DNA of 64,000 nt, taken from NCBI GenBank assembly GCA_026874595.1, contig CM049311.1, positions 59,153,953-59,217,952 on the forward strand, given 5' to 3'. Source of the DNA: Sipunculus nudus. Lineage: Eukaryota > Annelida > Sipuncula > Golfingiida > Sipunculidae. Position 1 is the first letter of the stretch; every line of letters begins with the position of its first letter. Below the pieces are notes generated by a model that did no database searches, had not been told where the DNA came from, and saw only the letters and a list, made by a program, of their open reading frames with translations. Shown piece by piece: positions 36,912 through 49,500 of this stretch. The translations under genes and the position numbers were made by a program.

Positions 36912-39900
36912 CTAATTACATGTACTTCTTTTTTCTTATCAATCAGTTATTTGCAAGAAAATTCAAACACATGAGTAGTTTAAAGATTGATGAGTAAAGT
37001 TTGGTTATGGGAAGCACTCCATAAATAATTTCACATGAGCTATTAATACTTATTTCAGTCAGCCTTTGAAATAACCACCACTAATTACATTTTTAATTAA
37101 TCATAATTATTAATAATCCATGGTTTCTAAATAATACACTGTAAAATAACCTGACTGCTTACAGAGAAAACTATGTGCATACTGTTTATCAAAAAGAGAG
37201 AATTCCCACTCAACAAGCCATTTACATTGTTTACAGAGGGGAGCTAAGTCAATCCTTTAATGTTAAAATGATGTATTCCAGAAATGAATTTTGTTTTCAT
37301 TTTCTCCTGGGGTTTAAAAAGTCCATTACATGACTGCAGGGCCAGCCAGTATCTGGGATGATTCAATAAGCTTCTCCGGTAAGAGATAAGTGATGTAGCT
37401 GCAATTATTTTCTGCCTTGTCTTTTGTGTACTTATCATTAGTTGAGGAGTTTATCCCGAGGATCTCCCACTGGTATGGTTTTGTGGACTCTGCCACATGA
37501 CAACACCACAAAACTCAACATTTACTGTCCGGCAAGACAGAGTTCAAGCTGAGGTTCAATAAACATTGCTGGTGTCGTTATTAAGTAGCCTGTGCCTGTG
37601 CGGTGTCCCTAGGGCCCGGGGTGTTTATAGATTTTATATGATGCTCCGGGATATTTCAACAAAATCACTTTTCCTCAAGGATGGCATCAGCTGTACTGCC
37701 TCAGGAGCAGCTCACATGATAAGCTGCTGAAGGAAGTGACAGTTCCTGGAAACATTCCTAGAAATATTGAGAAGTGTGTTTACAGCAACCCAGCTGGACT
37801 GTGGCAGCAGGGCAACAGGGACGGCCTGCTGATCACCCTGCTGTCTCTAGAATTGTACCCCACAGAGAACCTTGGATAACCATTTTATTGAAGATCCCTT
37901 AATTTGAAACAGCAGGCCCAGGGGCTGGCTGGGGGACTGCTCATGGTTAGCTTTGCCCCCTCCTCAGCACTGCTCCAACAGAAATAAGCTCAGGTCAGGT
38001 GCTGTGTTGGGCGGTCACAGGCTGCATGTGTGCGGAACCAGGTGAGGCTGCCATATGTAGGCCTAGAAATGAATTCATGTTCACGACTTCTAGGCTCCTA
38101 GCAGAGAGAACCAGGCTCTGTACACTGGAGAAAGAGAGAGGGGCTGATAGCGGAAACAAAGCAGAGGGACTGAGCCCCAAGGAGCTACAGTGTCTGTGGT
38201 GTGTGGCTTTACCTGCTGCCAAGCTACTTACGAGCCGCGTGGTATTTTGTAGTAAACACCGGGAATTGTTTGTACAGTCAGGTTAACCGTACAGTCCAGG
38301 TGATAACATAGTTAAAGTTACAAGTTACGTCAGCAGTCGAGGCTGAAACAAAGCTCGCAGGAAGTATGAGAATTGTCAGTTACTATGGATACCAAGCCGG
38401 AAAAGCAAAAGACCAGACGATTATGTCGTATTCCAAGGATTATAGTGCAGTCTTATGGGTAAGGCAGATTTTCTGTAACTTATACTGCACTGGCTAATAA
38501 ACTAGTATTAAATATGTATGACCCTCTCTGAGAAGATTCATCTTTTATGTGCCCAAGTAATTACTCTGTCACTCTCTTTAATTAACCTTGGCTGACTTCC
38601 TGCAAGATATAACAGTGTTAATACAGTAGTAATACAAGTAAGTACAAATACCGCAAAGAAACCGCAGCAAAGATAACTAGTCAGAACATGTACCACTAAG
38701 ATGCTAAAGTTGTGATTTACCCAGTGTGAGTTGACATAAGCTTAGTATGTAGATTATATAGACCAGTAATAACAAGTTAGCCAAGGTGATCCCCAGGATT
38801 ACGACTCACTTCCTGAGGCTTAGAACATTAATGTTTATGACAGTCGGTATGTGTGTGGTACACAAGTTAACTTTATATCACCATCCTAGTTTTATTCCAC
38901 ATTAGCCACCTCCTGGGCTGGTTTTATATGACACCAGCGCATGGTGAAGCCCGGTTAATTTGTGGTTAACTAGTTCTCTGGTATTTGTTAATGATGGGCA
39001 TAACACCTCCTTGTAAAGCACCAGGAAATATTAAAAGAACCATCCTTAATGCATGACATGCTGTGGATTTGAGAACATGCAATAATGCCAAAAAAAAATC
39101 ATGGGGAAGTTTCATATTTGATATTCAGGAAATGTATGTAGAGGAAATGTTTCTTGGAAATATCAGGTTTGACATGAATGGCAATTAAGAACTTTCAGGC
39201 ATGAAATAAAAAAAAAGTTGTTTACACCATCACATGTCAGTTGGTGTTTATGTAATCTTCATGGGCTTACTTCAACATGAATACGGTAACAGACAAAGGT
39301 AATATAATATTATTAGCATAATCTGACCTTTGATCTCAGTTTAATATAAATACAGTGAACTCTCCTAATTATGGACAGAAACAGGACCTGAGGTGCACAT
39401 AATAGAGAGGTTTCAGTATAAGAGGATTAAGTTCCAGACTAAACTTCACAGGAATGTCTCTATTTCCATGATGAAGAGGTATCACCAATAGACAGGTGTT
39501 GATAGGAGATACGGGTGCTGTAACTCATTCAAGATTTGGAGAGGTGCCATGTGCATGGCAACATTATGACTGAACTGTGTGAATAAATTAGTTAACTTAA
39601 ATAAAAAAAAAAAATCAATATGAAACTTTTGATGTTGTCTTTCCATCTCATAATTTGATATGATCTTAGTGGTTCAGTGACCAAGGGTTCAGCATACAGT
39701 ACCATGCAGTGGAGCAATAAATGGGGTTTGACAAACTGCATACGGATAAATCCTCAAGCAAACCCACAAAAAAACCTGTAACAGATATGTCTCTGAAGTT
39801 ATTGTTGTATAAGCTTATCATGGCTGTCTCCATTAGAACTGGACAATATGTATATAAGGTATAAATCATGCTTCAGATGGTAATCAATGTGTCTATCATG

Positions 39901-41073
39901 ATATTTCAAAATTGGCCATAAGTTTTATGTACATTCACATTTTGTTTGCATTCTTGTATGTGAATGTAATCAATGTACTTAAGTGCATACCTTTTTTTAG
40001 TATAGTTATATATCATAATATAGTAATGAAAATGTAAATTAATATCCTGGCAGTGAGTAGTTGTTTAACAGTTATTCCTCAATTAAATCATCAATCTTTG
40101 AATTTAATTGAAAAAAAATATTTACAGCACTTGTTATCATTGGCAAGTAGCCAATGTTAATTTTATATTGCTTTAGAAGATATTCCACTATTATTTCAGT
40201 GGCAGGTCAATGTTTTCCACAATTTACTGTATCCTTGGAATTGTGTATGGGATTTGGTATTTCCTCATCACAGTTATTGTGAGATTCTAGCAGTTCTAAC
40301 AGTGATACTGACACAATACGCCACCCAACTCTACATGCCATTATGTCATAATGTAATATCATATTGTCACTTGAGAAATCATAATGAGTCTAGTCAATAT
40401 TGAATCTGTGAACAATAATTTAACTAAATTATTCATAAAGATTTCCCTAGGATTTATGAACAAGTAGCCATAGCATAAAACAGGATGACAGAAATACCTG
40501 ACAGCAAGAACACAAAACAGCTGAGCATTCATATCAACATTGCATTTGAGCCCTTGCTAAGGTTGTTAGTTTCCCTTTATTCAACTAAGTAAATGTTATA
40601 ACAGCTGTAAAATTAAAATATTAATTATATAATTTATGACCTGTATTATCTCAAGTTGGAACATGTACATGAATTTAAAAAAAAAAAAAAACTTCATAAG
40701 GTTTTCCTGGTAGTGTGCAGTCTAGCATTAAAATGCAAGGTTTTGATCCTGTAATAGGATAATGGTAATAGGAAGGTATTTAATACATAGGAAGGTATTT
40801 TAGGTAAACTTGAATGGTGGTTTAACCATAGGGAATCCTGTGAAAGAAATTTTTACTTGCATCAATTATTGCTAAACCATAGCTTGTGCACTCAGGAGAT
40901 GAATATGAACCACAGAACTACTGTTAATGTATTGGCAATATTTTATACCAATGAAAATATGAAAATATGTAATATAAGGATATTGTTGCTGGTTTAGTTT
41001 ACATGGTTCAGTTTTTTAATGGGTAAGGATTGTTTTAGTAGTGTGAGTAGATATATCTAATGGTTGGGGGGTC
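36912..41073 (+). other. Intronic DNA without a recognised gene; less AT-rich part at 37.5-38.4 kb
   Basis: Mostly AT-rich non-coding sequence. The part 37540-38420 has more G+C and more CpG than its surroundings and contains TTACGTCA (38325-38332), a CRE-like site. ORFs there (95 codons at 37999-38286) are not recognisable. A foldback relic of pogo/Tigger style lies at 39349-39423. Confidence 0.5.
39349..39423. repeat. Pogo/Tigger-like foldback relic
   Basis: CAGTGAACTCTCCTAATTATGG at the left is roughly complementary to CATAATAGAGAGGTTTCAGTA at the right. This CAGTGAA-CTC-TAAT pattern is typical of the ends of pogo/Tigger-like elements. The piece is short and diverged. Confidence 0.35.
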
Positions 41074-41361
41074 AGACTATTCACAGAAAATCACAGAAAA
41101 CTACTAAAAAATCAATCAAAAGCACTTGGAATCAAGTTTAAACTGATAACTTGCATAATATAATAAGATATATTGGGTAAAAAGTATTATTTATAATTAT
41201 AAACAACAATTAAATACATGTAATTTACTTTATATATATTTTATAATTAACGTGTACAATTAATTATTCAGGAATGTCAAAGAGCTTACTTGATTTTCAT
41301 TGTGTTTTGGTTGTTTTTTGGTGGTTTCCAATGGTTTTTTGTGGTTTTCTGTGATAAGTCT
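41074..41361. mobile_element. Foldback (MITE-like) element, about 288 bp
   Basis: AGACTATTCACAGAAAA at 41074-41090 is complementary, with two mismatches, to the sequence ending at 41361. The similarity continues inward through repeated ACAGAAAA and ACCACAAAAAACC-type stretches. There is no coding capacity. I did not find a target-site duplication, so the transposon class is unknown. Confidence 0.5.
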
Positions 41362-42603
41362 AATCGAATGGTTGGCCCAGTTTATTTTAAGTGACATGAT
41401 ACTCGTAAGGAGAGAGTAATGTATAAATAATTTGTCTCTGCATCAAGTTTTTTACGGCAGTTTTCAGTGTGACAAAGTCTGTCTGATGTGGTCAGTAGAC
41501 TCTAATAGCCAGAGGGTCAAAAGTGATGCTGATATTAGCCTGTATATAATACCCACACTATTATGCCCACTCAGGTTCTAAAGTACCCATATTAGTCCCA
41601 GTGGTATTATTATAACAATCCAAACACTTTTAAATGTGATTGATCGTTTGGGTGACCTTTTCACACTCAGAGGATGGCCAGCCCTTGTGCACAGAGGCTA
41701 GTCACCTATGGGGCATATCAGCCAAAATGTTTAAAGCCATGCCAGATGTTGTCAGCAGAAACTTCTGATAAATGATATGATTGGCTAGATCAGTGATGAT
41801 TGTGACCAGCAGGCAGCAGTAAATCTTATTAGATGAGCTGTTTGGTCAATGGCAGGAAAGAAGCACATAATACAAAGACCAAAGATAAATTTGTATCTGT
41901 GTGGTCTCTCATACCATGTGAATAAGTTACCATTTTTGCATATACCGGTAGAATACCAAAGTCTGAGGGAATGAAAAATATGTGCAGTAAGCAGTTTAAA
42001 AACTACCTCAGTTTATAATGACATAATTTTGTCAGAATTTTGTAAGTGTGTCCATAGTTAAGAAAATATAAACATATTATCAGATATTAGGTCCATTATA
42101 TATATTCATTTCCACATAAAATAAATTACAAATGAAGAGAAATAGACACTGTTTTAATATCATTTTGAATCATTTGATAAGGCATCACTCAACAAAATCA
42201 CTTATAAAACTATTATAAACACATGGGTATAATGAATGTAGTCAAGGGACATAGTCACAGAGTTCCATATACAAAACTATTCAGTTCTATCGGATAAATC
42301 AGGGCCAGCAATGCTGGAAACATTTGTGTACAAATAATAGAACACACCACTTTAGTCTTACCTTTTAACATCTGCATAATTGATATTTACTCTGGGCTAT
42401 TCCTGCCATGGTCTGTAAGAGTATGATATGTCTGGTGTTTCTGTGTTCATCACTTCATATTGGTAGTGACCTGGTGAGATAGGATAAGACAAATATCCAT
42501 GGGAAAAATACTTCCTTATTTCACTTCTAATTCACATCCTGCTACCTCATGAAAATTTTAAATTTTTAAAGCAAATAATAATAAAATTTTCACCTCTGCT
42601 GGA
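41362..42603 (+). other. Intronic DNA without a recognised gene
   Basis: AT-rich non-coding sequence. No repeat, RNA gene or credible ORF was seen. Confidence 0.6.
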
Positions 42604-42845
42604 AAGTTTTTTAGCTGAGCTGACTGTAAGTCAACTGAGGTATTGGAATGGCACTTTGTCCGTTGGCCGTCTGGTCATCCGGCCGTCCATTAGCAGGGCA
42701 CAAATTGTAACTGCTTATCCTAGAAACTTCTAAGTGAAAATCAAAGGAGGTCAATAAAAAATCTCCTTGGAAACCTGAAATTAGGTCACTGTGTTTACTA
42801 TAAAATGACAACAATCATGTCAGTTTCTAAGCTGTAATTACATCC
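42604..42845 (+). mobile_element. 5' fragment of a hairpin-ended element
   Basis: It starts TTTTTTAGCTGAGCTGACTG with the partner TAAGTCAACTGAGG, the same hairpin design as at 26514. It then has a GTCCG-rich stretch and GCAGGGCACAAATTGTAACTGC. A related fragment lies at 46404-46575. Its 3' part is absent, and the next element begins about 50 bases later. Confidence 0.6.
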
Positions 42846-42892
42846 AGTGCCCCAAAACCTGGTGTGTTTATTGATCACAAGTGGATGCGATA

Positions 42893-44374
42893 TAGTTATC
42901 ACCCTGTCTGTCTGTCTGTTTGTCTGTCTGGCTGTCCATCCGTCCATCCACACAAATTTGTTTCCAGATAATAACTCCAGGTTGTATAGACACATGAGAT
43001 TTCAAACTTGACTTACGTATGGCCCATCACTAAAGCAAGAACCTATATGATTTTGGGGTCACAAGGTCAAAGGTCAAGGTCACAGTACTCACTTATTTAA
43101 AAAGATTATGGCTGCATTTTACGCCAAGCTTTTCATCCCAAACTTTCTGTTTTGCGCATTTAGCTGACTTGCCAGTATGGAGAGAGCATAAATAAATTTT
43201 TCGATCACATGGTCAAAGATCAAGGTAACAGGCGCCATCTGTTAACAAATTAGTTTCCAGATGATAACTGCAGTTTAGTTTGACATCTTGGTTTCAAACT
43301 TAAATTATATATGATTCACCAATAAAATAAGAACTGTGTCGATTTTGGGGTCCAACGGTCAAAGGTCACAGGACTCATTTCTTTAAAAAGAATGCATTTG
43401 AAGCCAAACTTTTCATCGAAAACCTTCCATCTTCAAGATATTGCTAACCTGCCAATAGGGGAAGATTCTGTTCAGTTTACGGGTCATGAGATCAAAGGTC
43501 AAGGTCATAGTACCCACTTATTTAGAAAGATTGTGGATGTATTTTAAACCAAACTTTTCATCCCAAACCTTCCATCTTGCACATATAGCTGAGCTGCCTA
43601 TAGGGGAAGAACCTGATTGATTTGGGGGTCACAAGGTCATGGTCACAGGGCCCATCTGTCCACATATTTGTTTCTGGATGATAACTCCAGTTTGGATTGA
43701 CATATTGGTTTCAATTTTTACTTATATATGACCCACCAATAATGTGATAACCCTTTTGATTTCGAGGTCATAAGGCCTGAGGTCAAGGTCACAGGACCCA
43801 CTTCTTTAAAAAGATTGTTGATGTATTTTTAGCCAAACTTTGTCCCAAACCTTCTGTCTTCCAGATGTTGCTCACCTACCAATAGTGGAAGTAACTTATG
43901 GATTTGGGGTCACAAGGTCAAGGTCATGGGGGCAATCTATCCACATATTAGTTTCCAGATAATAACACCAATTTGGTTTGAAATATTGGTTTTAAACTTG
44001 ACTTATATATGGCCCACCACTAAAGTAAGAACTGTTGATTCTGGGGTTATGAGATCAAAGGTCAAGGCCACAGGACCCACTACTTTAGAAAGATTGTGGA
44101 TGCACTTTAAGCCAAACGTTTCATCTCAATCCTTCCATCATCAACATATGGTGCACCTGCCAATAGGGGAAGTTTCCTTTTGATTTTTTGGTCACAAGGT
44201 CAAAGGTTAAGGTCACAGGGCCCATCCATTCACAAATTAGTTTATGGATGATAACTCCAGTTTGGGTAGACAGGTTGGCTTCAAACTAATCACAGGACCA
44301 ATATTTTGGGAAAACTTCATAAATATATGTCCTTATATACAAATGCAGCTGAGCATCGAGACCCATGGGTCGCT
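42893..44374 (+). mobile_element. Repeat element with about five 290-bp tandem units rich in AGGTCA, 3' hairpin end present
   Basis: It opens TATCACCCTGTCTGTCTGTC and carries tandem units marked by TTTCCAGATAATAACTCCAG-like sequence near 42961, 43254, 43671, 43952 and 44241 (spacing 280-290 bp, one longer). Almost every unit has the phrase GGGGTCACAAGGTCAAAGG followed by TCAAGGTCACAG or a close variant. The 3' end has CAGCTGAGCATCGAG and the perfect 12-bp palindrome GACCCATGGGTC, matching the ends of the 2.6-kb elements. No transposase was found. The 85-codon ORF at 43926-44183 is incidental. Confidence 0.75.
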
Positions 44375-44699
44375 ACTTTCTTTCACTTAGCCAGCGTGTT
44401 CTGTCAAGAAAGGAGTTTGCTTTTCAAACACTGATAACTGTTTCCAGATTTATTAACTGATTTCTGTTTATTGTTTCATACTTTTCCGTCTTCCTGACAG
44501 AAAGATCAACAAATACATGATTACGATCCTTTCTCATTTCTCAGAGATTGAGCTGTTCATTGTAATAACGACACAGGAGATATTTCTGGTTATAACATGT
44601 ATGTAATAATTTTTCCTAATTCCTGAAGATGACCTGAACTACCTGATATGACTCATACATTTACATTGCAAAATGACAGTTATTTGATCCAGCATTTAC

Positions 44700-44702
<3 letters not shown>
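44375..44702 (+). other. Intronic DNA without a recognised gene
   Basis: Short non-coding stretch between the hairpin-ended element and an AT microsatellite. Nothing was recognised. Confidence 0.6.

Positions 44703-44752
<50 letters not shown>
44703..44752. repeat. (AT)n microsatellite
   Basis: About 25 AT units directly abut the left end of the CAGGGTTGC element. Confidence 0.95.
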
Positions 44753-44755
<3 letters not shown>

Positions 44756-45513
44756 CAGGGTTGCCAAGGGTCAGGGAAAAGTCAGAGAAAAAAAACATTT
44801 TTTCAAGGTCAGGGAAAATTCAGTGAATTTCATAAAAAGTCAGGGAATTTTGTGATAATAAGGGAAGTTAGGGAAAAGTCAGGGAATATTTAATGACTGA
44901 AGTTAATTATTAGGTAGGAAGGCTTTGGCATCTCTTACCACCTGATCGAGCATTCAGTAATTTCATACTACATTTTCTTTTTCCTTTACAATAAAGGTTG
45001 TGTTGTGTGTGTAGGTTTATTTTTGTGTCCCTTTGATTTTTGATGATGCAGAGCATGGATACACAACATATAGCACCAACCATTTATGATAGGGGAACAC
45101 TTTCTAAGCAGTAATACACAACCAATACATATAGTACTAGTGAAACATTTTATACAAGGACATGAATCTGCACAGGTGACAAACTAAAAAGGCAGATTAC
45201 AGTGCAGTAACTCTGATCCATTGAAGCCATTTCTTGTTACAGTGTTGTAAAATCATACACATGTTAAATGCTAACATCAGAGTGTAAGGTTCTTTGAAGA
45301 CAACATTGTCAATTCCAAATTTCTAGTTTCAGTTTCCTTGGCACTCTGCAGCATTCCACTTTCAATTTTCAAATAAGGATTTGGTTAATCTTTGCAATCA
45401 AATTATTTTTTTAGACCGAATTTGGATTTGGCAGGTTTGTTTATCCTTGAAAACCAGCTAATAGTCGGAGAAAAATGAGGGAATTTTTTCAGAATTGACT
45501 GCTTGCAACCCTG
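44756..45513. mobile_element. hAT-like MITE with CAGGGTTGC ends
   Basis: CAGGGTTGC at 44756-44764 is the exact complement of GCAACCCTG at 45505-45513. Just inside the left end are several copies of GTCAGGGAA(A/T). Inside the right end is GGAGAAAAATGAGGGAATTTTT, a similar phrase. CAGGG-type ends and repeated TCAGGGAA are typical of non-autonomous hAT elements. Both flanks are simple repeats (AT on the left, GT on the right), so an 8-bp target duplication cannot be read. About 758 bp; no transposase. Confidence 0.6.
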
Positions 45514-45547
45514 TGTGTGTATATTTATGTGTGTGTGTGTGTGTGTA
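45512..45547. repeat. (GT)n microsatellite, interrupted
   Basis: GT-rich run with an ATATTTA interruption, immediately after the hAT-like element. Confidence 0.85.
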
Positions 45548-45611
45548 TAATTTGTAAAGGTGGTGGTGTCATTCATATTCTCTTTTACTTATTCCTACAT
45601 ACCCTACCTTC

Positions 45612-45657
45612 ATATACATACATACATACATACACACACACATATATATATATATAT
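45612..45657. repeat. Compound (CATA)n-(CA)n-(TA)n microsatellite
   Basis: CATA repeats pass into CA and then TA repeats. Confidence 0.9.
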
Positions 45658-46403
45658 TTGTAACAGTAGTGGTACCTTACTGATGTGGGGCAGATAACCT
45701 AGCAACCACGTGAGGATTTCTTGTGGTCTGTCAGTCTTCATTTACGATTGACGTTGATGTTTGTGTATTGGAGTATGTATGGTACAAGCTGTCAGTCTAT
45801 GTAAAAGTGATATGATTTCTCTACAGCCAAAGTCTTTAAGACCAGCAGTGCCCCCTAGCAGCATGTTGTGTAGAAGAGACTGTTAGGGAGACTGCTAGGG
45901 CTCGGCACTGTAAGCTTGAGGCAGCTGGAGCTCCATGTGGCATTCCTGCTCTGTCAAGAATGTGGCCTGAAGGGTAATATTTAGGCAAAGATAGAGGTCT
46001 TCTCATGGTAGCCATGTTGCTTGCACCTGACATATATACATTACCACTGTAAGCATCCTGTAGTTGGTCAGTGCTTCCATCAACAATTAAACATTGCAAT
46101 ATTAGTTATTAAAATAACTCACTGTTGAAATATAAAATATTGACAACATACCATTAATATTTTTTGTGGATCTCTTTTACAACTGTTTCACTGTATGAAC
46201 CAAATCTATAAAAAAATATATTTGATATATAAATTTTATAGATGGAGTTTAAACTCAAAATGACATTGTGATAGTATTCATGTTGTTTCGTTTATATTTT
46301 AAAAGTGCATTTCAGTCTCTCTTAAATTCTGGCAGTTATGACAGTCATGGAAAAAAAAAATCATTTAACATAATGCAGGTTTAATAGTCCATCACGAGGT
46401 CTT

Positions 46404-46575
46404 ATAGCTCAGCTGACTAAAAGTCATCAGAGCTTTAGCGATCACTCTTTGTCCAACTTTTGTCCGTCTGTCCGTCTATCTGTTAACAGGGCACAAATCA
46501 TAACTGCTTATTTGGAAGCTTCTAAGTGAATGTCCATGGAGATCTATAAAAAATCTCCTGAAATTAAGTGCTTGC
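46404..46575 (+). mobile_element. 5' fragment of a hairpin-ended element
   Basis: It starts TATAGCTCAGCTGACTAAAAG with partner AGTCATCAGAGCT, then a GTCCGTCTGTCCGTCT stretch and GCAGGGCACAAATCATAACTGC-type sequence (written with small changes). It matches the fragment at 42604-42845 and is 3'-truncated. Confidence 0.55.
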
Positions 46576-49500
46576 ATGCCAAGCTATGGGGCTTATAAGT
46601 GCCCCCCAAGAATAATTAAATATTTGATACAAAACCTTTAGTATCTTGTTGTACTCTCTGTTATACACAGGATTGTGGGAAGGGTTTGATGATACCTTTA
46701 TTTAATAGAATCTGACAGTTTTATGATTTATTTAGTAGATTTTTAAAGTGCAAGGACAGTTTCAGTTTATTGAAAAATTTATGCATATAGTTTTTATAAA
46801 AACCTCTTTGCATGCTTTTATCAAAAGTTGTCATCAAAAACATTGCTTGATGCAAATTTTATATCCAGTCAAGAAACCTGATAAAATAGTTAAGTCTTAT
46901 GAACATTGAAATGATTTACACATTTTTACACCCAATATCATTGGAATTATATCATTCTGTCCCTCTTTTTTAAATGAACCATCAACCACACTGTACAATA
47001 ATAAATCATGCCTGGAAGATCTAGTTCAGGTAATCATCTTTTGATTTAAGACTTAATGGGATAGCTTGATTCAATTTGCTAAGCAGCCAAGCATGTGACC
47101 CAAGGGCCATACTTAACCCAAAAAAACTACCATACTGCACCCAAAAATAGCTTAGCATATCATTGAATTGTGGCTTGTGGTTAAGCTTGACATTCAGCCT
47201 GGAACGCACTGAGAGTAAACACTTATTCAATGTCTTAAGGGTCTCTAGGTTGATGGCACAAGTTCATAAGAATAAACCAAGATTTTTACCATGGTAATTT
47301 TAGACCAGATTACCAGTTAGCGGGGCTGTAGCTAACAAAAGAGCCTGGCTTTGCTTCCCAACTCTCCACCAGAGGTAGTAATCTGGGACCTGGAGTAAAA
47401 CCTCACCACATCGCTCGTAGCCAGAATAATCTAGCACCTTCAAACATCAGCAGTTTTTTTCTCCCTCTTTCTTGATCAGCAGAGGAGCTCTGAGGACCAG
47501 CTGGTAGATTGGGATGATTTGCTCTGTTTACTAGGTTTTACATGGGGTTTGTCGTTTTCTGGCCCATCAGGAAGACGGGGTTCCTCTGTACCTGCCTGGC
47601 ACAGCTGGTGTCCGTTATCGTTCTGTGGTGCATCATTGTGTTTGTGAGCAAGATATAGTTGTAACTACTGGTGTTTCGACAGGTCTGCCTTACTGTATGG
47701 CAGCCATGACAGGTATACCCTCACCTGATAATCAGTGACAACAAAAGATATGTCAAGATGATGCTGAATTTGTTGCTATTTCAATATATATGGCACATTT
47801 TCATGCACTGGATAAAAAAAAAATTAACCTTTATCAATCACTTACGGGATGATTTCACTTCATTTAGGTACTTAACAACTCGGTAAAATTCTCTGATCTA
47901 TCCCTGAAGCATGTTAATAATCATTCCTGCTATAATTTATAACACCTATATATATACTTAATGTATACCATATCCAATGACTGGTAAAGATACATTTTCA
48001 TGTGAATATAAATCAGATACATTTACCGGGTGTGCTTCATGCTGGAACATGTGCATCACTGTAATAAAGTGAATTTTCTGACAAGTTCATTGAATATGTT
48101 AATTATTATTCCTGCTGATCTTATTCATATTTAATTACCAGTGAATTTTACATGCAGATAATAGTTCAAGGATAAAGATAAGGAGAAAAAGACGATGCTT
48201 CACATATAAAATTATATTCTCTGTTTTAAAATACCTTATTTGACCATGCAGAATGGTTTAACCAGCTTGATACATTTTGCATTAAAAGTATACAGAAATG
48301 GTCTGTCATCTAAATTGGTAAAAGCTAAGTTAGAATTAACAACATGTATGCTTGTGGTGTAAATTGAGGGTTAAACTGCATGGTGTAGTATACTATCCCC
48401 TTAACATAGTATACTTCAAGTGGCCATGTTTACTACATACACAGCGTATCACTTATGAGATGGCCTTGGCCATGGTGACCTCGGGGGTTAGCCTGTCTAT
48501 TTATATTGATCCTCAACTTATGTGTATTCTCGATATTCGTTTGGTATGTCAGGACTTGGAGAAGTGTTTTGGGGAAGGCCCCTAGTGAGAGCAGACTCTA
48601 ATGGGTTTGGCAGTGTGTGCTCGTGTGCTTGGTATGTTGTGGTCTGATGAAGCTCTGGATGGGATTGGACAAACTTCCGCCACTTAGATCTTTATCATTT
48701 ACTCTGGTTGAACCAGGAGAGCCAGTGAACTGCTGATTTTCATGTGGAGTCTAACATTTTAAAATGTTGGGTCAGTGCTCTGAGTCATGCACTATTTGAA
48801 CTGGTTCCTGGTATTTGCCTGGATTCACCACTGTGGACTATTGATCTTTGTATAATCTGTCCTGCACTTGTTGAACAGAAAAACATTTGATATGTGTGTC
48901 TTTTCATCTGGCTTCCTTTTTTTGTCTTTTTTGTGTGGTTCAATTTACTATGCATTGGTTATGATCTGTTACATTTTAACGTGAACATAAATAATATAGA
49001 TCATTCAATAAAACTTGAATACAATAAATATGTTTCACAAAAATACATAAATTGTTAAGTTACAGTTATTTGGTCTAGATATAACAATATTCTCATCATG
49101 TTTTGTCAGATTCAGAAGAATCTGTCCATATCAATAATTCAGGACTTAAAGAAATATACTCATTATCAGTATTAATATTTGTCACAATAACTGCATAGAG
49201 GCTTCATGCCTTAACATCATTAACTTCTCTATGTGAACACTTATACCACAAGGGCATCTCTTGATTATGTAACTTATATGATGGCCTTGGAAAAATATGT
49301 GCCTGGATCACCTGGTCAGATTTTCTCTGTCCTACACTTAACGGTCACAATAAAAAACTCAGAAAACATAAATGTAAAGGTCAAAAACAGTGTTTAAACC
49401 TTGGAGATTTGGCTGTAGTTTTTTCCTCCCAGAGATACACCCAGGTACAGTTACTACATAAACAGTCACATTGTGGGAGGTGGGGTTCACGTTGAGAAGG

